Assembly: GCF_016801865.2 (NCBI RefSeq)
Contig: NC_068938.1
Coordinates: 222,410,663-222,474,662 of the forward strand
Length of the DNA: 64,000 nucleotides
Reading direction: 5' to 3'
DNA from: Culex pipiens pallens
Taxonomy: Eukaryota > Arthropoda > Insecta > Diptera > Culicidae
Shown in pieces: positions 57,781 to 64,000 of the stretch; within the stretch, counting starts at the first letter, position 1; every line of letters starts with the position of its first letter. The translations under genes and the position numbers were made by a program. Below the pieces are notes generated by a model. The model saw only the letters and a list, made by a program, of their open reading frames with translations, was not told the DNA's origin and searched no databases.

Positions 57781-57983
57781 TGTTTTTTAATATTTCATTA
57801 GCGCCATTTTGGCCGCCATCTTGAATTTAAAAATTCTTAATAATTTTAGAGTAGTTTAGGGGTTATACATAAGCTCACCAGCCAAAAATAAGACAACGAA
57901 AAAAAAATTGTGCTTCGATTATCCGATTTTGATTATCCGAAGTGAAATTTTTTCAAGGCCTTCGGATAATCAAGTCTGGACTG

Positions 57984-58510
57984 TATATATAAATTTTGCT
58001 TCAAATACAAAAAAAGATTAAAAAAAAATTATGCGAAAATTACTACCCATAAACGACTATCCGAAGCCTGGATTATCCGCAGTTTGTATAGAGCTTCGGA
58101 TTATCGAAACATGACAAAAAGACATTTGTTTTCGACCCCTTTTAGTTAAAATTGAATGGTTTATTGCCTTAAAAACTAATAAATGAATGTTTTCAATATT
58201 TCATCAGCACCGCTTTGGATTTAAAAATTCTTAATCATCATTTTTTACTCTTGATTGGATTAGGCTGGTACAAATTTTATTTATTGCTTTTGAATTTTTG
58301 AAAATTTTCGATGTTTAGTATCGCAAAAAGTTTTTTTTTCGCTATTTTTTTGTTTTCGTCAGATCTTACTTTTTTTTGAAAACTTACCCGGGCAGACGGT
58401 AATAACAAAGTTCATGCCATTTCAAAAACAAATACTGTTAAAATAACTGAAATGACTCAAATTTTGTAAAGGGACGAAAATATCTCCGAAAATATTCCGC
58501 AAAATATCAA
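57984..58510. other. AT-rich DNA with a degraded pogo-like MITE fragment
   Basis: 58040-58110 carries ACTATCCGAAGCCTGGATTA and GCTTCGGATTATCGAAAC, the interior of the pogo-like ends, with no intact tips. No gene. Confidence 0.45.
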
Positions 58511-59440
58511 TACTTTTTCTCTCATTGATTCAAGTAATTCAACACCAGCCGACCTCGTGTTATCCTCGCGTACATTATTCCCCCACCCTACCACACTACA
58601 CACACACGTGCATGGCCAACTACGCTGATCGCCGACTCAGGTCGTGCGCGCTGTCCCACCTTCACGCGCACCAACACGAACCCAAAACGTGTGCGCCGCC
58701 GCAAAATGCATAGGTATGCAAAAGGATCAACGCACCCCACCCCAAGCCAATCCAAGCCATGCATCCAAGCATGCCGGGGACCATGTGAAACATTACTCAT
58801 TTTCCGTCAAACATCGTCAAACAAGTTAAGGGGGACGAAAATTCCCACACTTTTTGGAACGACCCTTCTCCCTGTATGAGTGCATGGCTTCTTTATAGAA
58901 ATATACATTATTTTTAAGGGTGAACCGAATGAGACAAATTCCCATACAAGCAAATCGAAAGAATGAGACACGGCCTTCTGAGATCATCATCGCAGAAGGA
59001 CGACGACGACGACAAAACGGACCCCTAATTTTAACAGGATTTTTTTTTGCGTGTTCTGTTTTGGTAACACACTTTGATTGTGCTACAGTGGGAACGCGTC
59101 GAAGTAGGTTTGGTGTTTTTGGTGAGTTGATGACCGGGAAATTCCTACTTTGGGTGACTTTACTGTATGCTGTCTCGAACAGATTCTTCTTCTTTACGGG
59201 AGGTTTTGGAGAGCAACGGAAATGAGCATTTTTCAGACAGGTCAGGTTGAGAATAGGGTTTGAAGAGAAGTTTTCTAAGATTTTTTCTTCTTAAGTTGTA
59301 TCAATATACATTATTGTCTCTTACGTTACACATATGTTTGAAGAAAATTAGAATTCAATGAAAACTGAGTTTATATTTATACAAAGCTTAAATTTTCAGG
59401 CTTGAATCACATTTTTAAAAGTACATCTTGAAGCAAAATT
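58511..59440. other. Intergenic DNA, GC-balanced, no gene seen
   Basis: Unique sequence with a GACGAC run near 58996. The longest open frame (58920-59225, 101 codons) has no recognised domain or splice context. Confidence 0.35.
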
Positions 59441-59960
59441 CCTTCAACCCCCTAACCCCCCAACCCCCCCACGGCCCCCAAAAAAAACTTCCCCACTATT
59501 CACCACAAAAACCCTCCAGCATAAACCACTTTACCTAAAACCCCCTCCTACATCCGCCCAATATCCAACCTCCCCACCACAACTAAACACACACCCAATA
59601 CCCCCCCAAACCAAACAAAAACTAAATTTCCCAATCCCTCCTACACTCATCCCCAACCAACATCCAAAAAATCCCAATTAAAAACTAACTCCTTATTAAA
59701 CCCGAGGCACCAAAGGCACAGATACCCACAGTAAGAAACAAACCGCTAACGAACATAACAATCGAACAATATAAAATAAATTCCAACGGAGCAACTTAAT
59801 AGCAGTAAACAGTATATAAAACATTAAAAATACAAAAAAAAGTAAATAAAAACCTCACCCCCATCCAACAAAAACCAAAAAAAAAATGTGTACCAAAACT
59901 AGAAACAGAAATATAAGCTTATAAACACACTAAAAACAACTCAAACAACTACAACAACAT
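59441..59960. other. Extreme A+C-skewed tract
   Basis: On the plus strand G and T are nearly absent. In 59461-59700 (240 bases) I count four G. The sequence is not a simple tandem repeat. Such amino-base skew could be a sequencing or consensus error, or a genuinely strand-asymmetric tract. No gene or element end recognised. Confidence 0.8.
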
Positions 59961-60187
59961 CTCACAAATTTAGTAGATTTTCTGAAAAAAATATAAATTC
60001 TATCAAAGCCAATGTTTTACCAGAAATTTTAAGAAAAATTTCTACTGGTGGAACTACAATAAATGTAATGTACAGGGTGACCACTCAAATCCATTTTTCA
60101 AATTCCCGACTTTTCCAGAACCTCAAAAATATGTTTTTCTTACCTGAAGAATGATTTCAAATCAATTTTTTTTATGAAAAGTCAATA

Positions 60188-60349
60188 CAGTGAACTCTCT
60201 CGCTGTCGATATTGAAGGGACCGTCGAGAGCGGGAGTTATCAAATTATAGAACGGAAAATCAAATTAATCTATTTTAAGGGACTGAAAAATTTATTGACA
60301 GCTGGAGCAATATTGATATCGAGAAGATCGACAGCCAGAGAGTCCACTG
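60188..60349. mobile_element. 162-bp MITE with TA duplication
   Basis: Flanked by TA. The ends CAGTGAACTCTCTCGCTGTC and GACAGCCAGAGAGTCCACTG are inverted copies with a few mismatches. CAGT-type ends and TA target fit the Tc1/mariner-pogo group. Confidence 0.8.
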
Positions 60350-60868
60350 TATAAACCATCGGACAGAATTTCTATAAAAATCTGTATGCTTTACACATCT
60401 TTACACTTGATTACTGTTATTATTCTTTCAATGTATTTTAGAAATATCTATGGAATTGTTGAAAAGATACTTTTACAAAGTATCCTTCAAAATTTTGTAA
60501 ATTTTAATATTATTTTTTTTTAATCAATGTCGTTTTATAGAAGTGTCATTATTTAAATGTTTAAACTTTTTTTAAATGAAAAATCCAGTTTGATAACACT
60601 TTATATTTTACCACTTATTTTATACGACAAATGTTCTCTAAACTTATTTGTAATAATTCAAAAAAATTCTTATTAATTTAATCAAGCCAATACAAATTTA
60701 AATTCAAGTTGTCCCGTCATTTAAAAAAACATGTAAAGTCTTTTTTATGCTATTTAAAGTGCATTGTATAACGTTTATCAATGAATTTCTTATCAAACGC
60801 AGGTTTAAAAAAAATTAGAAGCACAAAACGGATAAAGACAAAAACACTTCAGAAAAACAATATTTATG
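60350..60868. other. AT-rich intergenic DNA, no gene seen
   Basis: No supported feature. Confidence 0.4.
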
Positions 60869-60880
60869 AAACTAATATAT

Positions 60881-61696
60881 AGCATAGCATAGCATAGCAT
60901 TGGTGTCTACCCGTAGCTGCTACTTCGTTATTGACCAGGACCCCCAAACATTGCTCCGTGGACCACAGATGAAAAGTAGGAACCAATCATCACCCCTTCG
61001 CAATTTTCAAAGGTCCCTATCGTGCTGATCAATACCGACGCCGGCCACGACCAGTGGTAAGACACGGGGAAGTGGATGGGAATGTTAGCCGATACTTGAG
61101 TGATGGGACCGCCAAATCGACTGCGTCTCCGACAAAGTATCACATGAGTTTTGAGGGGTTAGTAAGATGGGTATGAGGTCAGGATTCACTGTGGTAGGTG
61201 ATGCGACCATGATCAATTTGTTTATGGGTTGAAATTTAAAAAATCTTAGGCAGCCGGCTGCGGAAAGATACCTATCTAGGGATTTAAATATAGTATTAAT
61301 TCGACCGCGATTCTCCAGAAATTCTCCGTCGGCGTGCCTTCCGATCAACGGTGATGTAGGAAGGGCTTCATTCATTAAAATTATTGTATATCATAAGCCT
61401 TAAAACATATCCGTCGACGTGCCTTCCGATCCTCGATGATATGGAAAGGACTTAATCCAGCAATACGACTTGCTTGTCTCAAAAAACAAAAATCGGATCG
61501 TTTCTATCGAAAACTATATAAAGAGAACAAAAATAAAATTCATCGGCCAACGAACGCGCGAACAAAAAATAAATGAAAAAAGAAGAAGAAGAAATCCAAT
61601 CACCCCATGTACACAAATAGCGACACAAAAGAGACGGAAAATAACACGAAAAAACAGGACTGCGCGTCCACACAGGCACCGCACTCAAAATTTATT
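60881..61696 (-). mobile_element. 816-bp LINE-derived element, (TATGC)n tail, no ORFs
   Basis: Flanked by AAACTAATATAT (60869-60880 and 61697-61708). Read on the minus strand, it starts near 61696 (AAATTTTGAGTGCGGTGCCT), passes two related segments sharing GTGCCTTCCGATC (in plus coordinates near 61335 and 61420), and ends with CAATGC followed by TATGC units. It encodes no reverse transcriptase. The longest minus frames (96 and 71 codons) resemble no domain. It fits an internally deleted or non-autonomous LINE. Confidence 0.75.
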
Positions 61697-61708
61697 AAAC
61701 TAATATAT

Positions 61709-62043
61709 TAAAAAAAAACTTTGAATAAAATTTAAAACAGCCATATTTGCAATTTAATGATTTTTAAAGGGTATTTTTTCAATTTTGTTCAATCAGAACG
61801 AAAAATCTTCGGATACTTTTCCGATATCAAAAGTATCCGGAAATTGAAAATCAAGCTTTATCTGCAGTTGTGATATCCATAATCACACAAAAGTTTAAGG
61901 GAATCAAACATTTGGAAACAATATTTGAAATGACTGAATGAATTTAGTTTAAGATTCACAAATATTGGATTTGTTTTTTTTTTATATTCAAGTAAATGTG
62001 GAAAAATGAAATAGAAACATAACTATACGTTGTTTAAAGTTAG
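61709..62043. other. AT-rich spacer between two retroelements
   Basis: No feature apart from a small inverted motif (CTTCGGATACTTTTCCGATA ... AAAAGTATCCGGAA) near 61808-61842. Confidence 0.5.
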
Positions 62044-62053
62044 ATGTTAACTT

Positions 62054-63815
62054 CACCTCCGTGTACGCACGAGAGCAAGCAGCAGTCAAGTGCTCAGTGC
62101 TCTATAGTTTTTTCGAAATTTTCCGCCGTAGTCTACCGTGATTACCCGCGAGTTTGCTCCTGCAGCATGCCGAAGGCCGGCCGTGGCCGTGGCAGTTCGA
62201 GTGCGGCCTCGAAAAACCCGCGAAGTTCGTCTACCGGCCGTGTGCAAAAAGGTAAACAAGCCAACGCCGTGTCGACCGCCATCGCGCAGGGGAGCGTGAG
62301 CGCAGAAGGCATCGACAAAAAGTTACTACATCCCGGATATGTCCCAAGATCACCAGTGCGAACCCGTTCCGGTACTTCCGGTGCCACGACAAACACGTCG
62401 ACATCCGCCAACATTCCCATCAGGAACGAGTTCCAGATGCTGAGCGACGACGAAGAAAACAACAACAACACCGACGGTAGCAGCACTACCGACGACGACG
62501 AATACGATGAACGTGCACGGAAGAAAGTGTTGACGTCAAAAACGAATAATTCTCCAAAGGAACGTAGACCACCTCCAATCTATGTTTTGGACACGTTGAC
62601 GGACGATATTGACGAGTTGCTGGAAGGCCTCGGATATTGTCTGAAAATCGGTAAGTCGTCAGTGCAAGTCTACACATTTGACAGCAAGAACTTCGACCTG
62701 GTTGTGGAGAAATTGAAGAATAAAAACTTCAAGTTCTACACATTCGATCCCGTGCAGAAGACTGCCGTGAAGGTCGTCTTGCAGGGGTACCAAGACCGCC
62801 CGATCTCCGGACCTCTCGGGTGCTGGAATTACGCCGCGTGACATAAAAGTCCTCTCGCGGAAGACAACGGTCACAGGTACACACACACTGTACCTGTTGT
62901 ACTTCGACCGCGGCACCGTCAAAATTCAAGACCTGCGGAAAACTAAGGCGTTGGACGGTTTTTGGGTAAACTGGCGGTTTTACTCAAAGAACCCGACGGA
63001 CGCAGCGCAATGCCACCGTTGCCAGAAATTTGGCCACGGCTCGCGGAACTGCAACCTCCCGCCCCGCTGCGTGAAGTGCGGTGAAACACACCTCTCGGAG
63101 GCGTGCGCACTGCCGTGCAAGGCGGACTTGGGGGACAAGGCAGAGCAAACCAAGGCGCGCATCAAGTGCGCCAACTGTGGAGGTAACCATACCAGCAACT
63201 ACCGTGGATGCAGCGCACGGAAAACCTACATCGAGGAGCAGGTAAAGAGGAAAAAGCAAGCAGCAGCGTCCCACCCTCCTCAGCGAAGTACGAGCGTAAC
63301 CGTGCCGGCTGCTGGTCATCGTACAGTTCCAGCGGACAACCCAGCGTTCCCTCCTGGATGGGGTCGATCGTTCGCCAGCGTGGTCGCTGCCGGTAGCGGC
63401 AATGCGGCCCAGCAAGAAGTCACCGGGGAAGATCTCTTTACCCTGCCGGAGTTCTTTGCTCTCGCGGGGGAGATGATGACGCGGTTCCGGACCTGCCGTA
63501 ACAAAGCGGAGCAATTCCTGGCCCTTGGGGAGCTGATGATCAATCACATCTATAATTGATTAAATTTTGCTGTGATCTAGTTGTAAGCTTTTTCTATTCC
63601 TATCCCCTATCATTAGCAATTGCGTAAGTTTTTTGAAAACTTTTTCTTACTCTTGTTTGTGCATTTAATTAACAGTAATAATTGCTCTAAACCGAATTAA
63701 GACGTAACACACAGCTGAAATGAACACAAATACTCTGTTAGGTTCATGATATGTACAAATTGTAATTTGATTATTCACAAATAAAACCGAATTGAATTGA
63801 ATTGAATTGAATTGA
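62054..63815 (+). mobile_element. Jockey-like retroelement with ORF1 only, 10-bp duplication
   Basis: Flanked by ATGTTAACTT (62044-62053 and 63816-63825). A 113-bp 5' leader is followed by ORF1 (62167-63559), a 3' region of about 250 bp with AATAAA near 63780, and a (GAATT)n tail. No endonuclease or reverse transcriptase is present anywhere between ORF1 and the tail. It is therefore an ORF1-only derivative that needs another LINE's enzymes. Confidence 0.85.
62167..63559 (+). pseudogene. ORF1 (gag-like) of a Jockey-clade non-LTR element, one frameshift
   Basis: An RNA-binding ORF1 protein that would coat the element's RNA. From MPKAGRGRGSSSAASK the frame runs through a Ser/Thr-rich, acidic N-terminal part and a fold region (about 62580-62790). 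It then shifts by one base around 62790-62820, continuing in the +1 frame as DIKVLSRKTTVTGTH and YFDRGTVKIQDLRK. Three zinc knuckles follow: CHRCQKFGHGSRNC, CVKCGETHLSEAC and CANCGGNHTSNYRGC (about 63010-63215), then a Ser/Pro-rich stretch and a short C-terminal helix-rich tail ending at 63559. The shift breaks the protein into two frames. I chose 62167 rather than the in-frame 62044 ATG because the latter lies in the target duplication. Confidence 0.88.
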
Positions 63816-63825
63816 ATGTTAACTT

Positions 63826-64000
63826 TTGTTTGATAAACATAGTCAAAAATAAATAATATTCATTGATTCATAAAAAAATATTTTTAAAATTTTTATCAAA
63901 TGCATGCCACCATAATCATTCAATATTTCTTAGGATTTTTATAGTCTTAAATAGCATTTTTTTTAAATAGTGAAAGTAACCCAAAATTTAAAGATTGTTG
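63826..64000. other. AT-rich flank, no gene seen
   Basis: No supported feature. Confidence 0.5.

Larger units (their letters stand above)
56911..57983. mobile_element. pogo-like MITE interrupted by two insertions
   Basis: The left tip CAGTCCA continues only after an inserted 127 bp (56918-57044) as GATTCGATTATTC. The right tip is AATCAAGTCTGGACTG at 57983. TA flanks both sides. The body matches the intact 361-bp copy at 40466-40826, apart from a second insertion at about 57227-57780. Confidence 0.8.

Noticed and set aside
62044..62166. Upstream in-frame ATG as start of retroelement ORF1
   Set aside because: That ATG is part of the target-site duplication, so it is host sequence. The ATG at 62167 is the element's own likely start.

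Overview
The window looks like a gene-poor, repeat-rich piece of an insect genome, most likely a culicine mosquito (Culex-like). The evidence is a Hairy/E(spl)-type bHLH-Orange gene with deadpan-like residues, Jockey-type retrotransposon gag with three zinc knuckles, several tRNA-headed SINEs, and dense short inverted-repeat transposons with mosquito-like ends. The species call is inference. A run of exactly 100 N (18600-18699) marks one assembly gap.

Only one gene is well supported: a three-exon minus-strand repressor of the Hairy/E(spl) family (coding exons 55698-55600, 52572-52477 and 52414-51461; 382 aa; C-terminal WRPW). Its short 3' UTR carries one K box and two Brd boxes. Two perfect CGTGGGAA Su(H)-type sites and one proneural E box lie 0.7-0.95 kb upstream of its start codon, so the sequence predicts a Notch-responsive, microRNA-buffered gene. 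Around it are non-repetitive, GC-balanced islands with homeodomain-like TAATTA sites (about 3-4.7, 10-11, 14-15, 17-18, 20.2-21.5, 26-27.7, 39-40.3, 45.7-47.3 and 55.7-56.8 kb). They look like unique regulatory or structural DNA rather than coding DNA.

The rest is mobile and repetitive. At 4.9-9.5 kb there is a perfect (AACAAG)104 array and a 9-bp (AGTATTTTT)n array, the latter split by a tRNA-related retroelement with its own 14-bp duplication. At 28.1-33.4 kb a 5.2-kb hAT-like element (14-bp inverted ends, 8-bp duplication) is mostly filled by a 3.6-kb 8-bp minisatellite. At 34.4-45 kb there are nested short inverted-repeat transposons and two 1.35-kb foldback elements in opposite orientations with 4-bp duplications. 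At 48-51 kb lie another long inverted-repeat element, a 116-bp tandem duplication, a SINE and a hairpin MITE. Intron 1 of the repressor gene holds a SINE with two tRNA-like parts. At 56.9-58 kb a pogo-like MITE carries two younger insertions.

At the right end, two retroelements lie head to head, each with clear target-site duplications: an 816-bp LINE derivative with a (TATGC)n tail (60881-61696, minus) and a 1.76-kb element that encodes only an ORF1/gag protein, now frameshifted, and no reverse transcriptase (62054-63815, plus). A 25-bp insertion at 23046-23070 with a 16-bp duplication appears to be only the tail of a LINE with the same (TATGC)n end.
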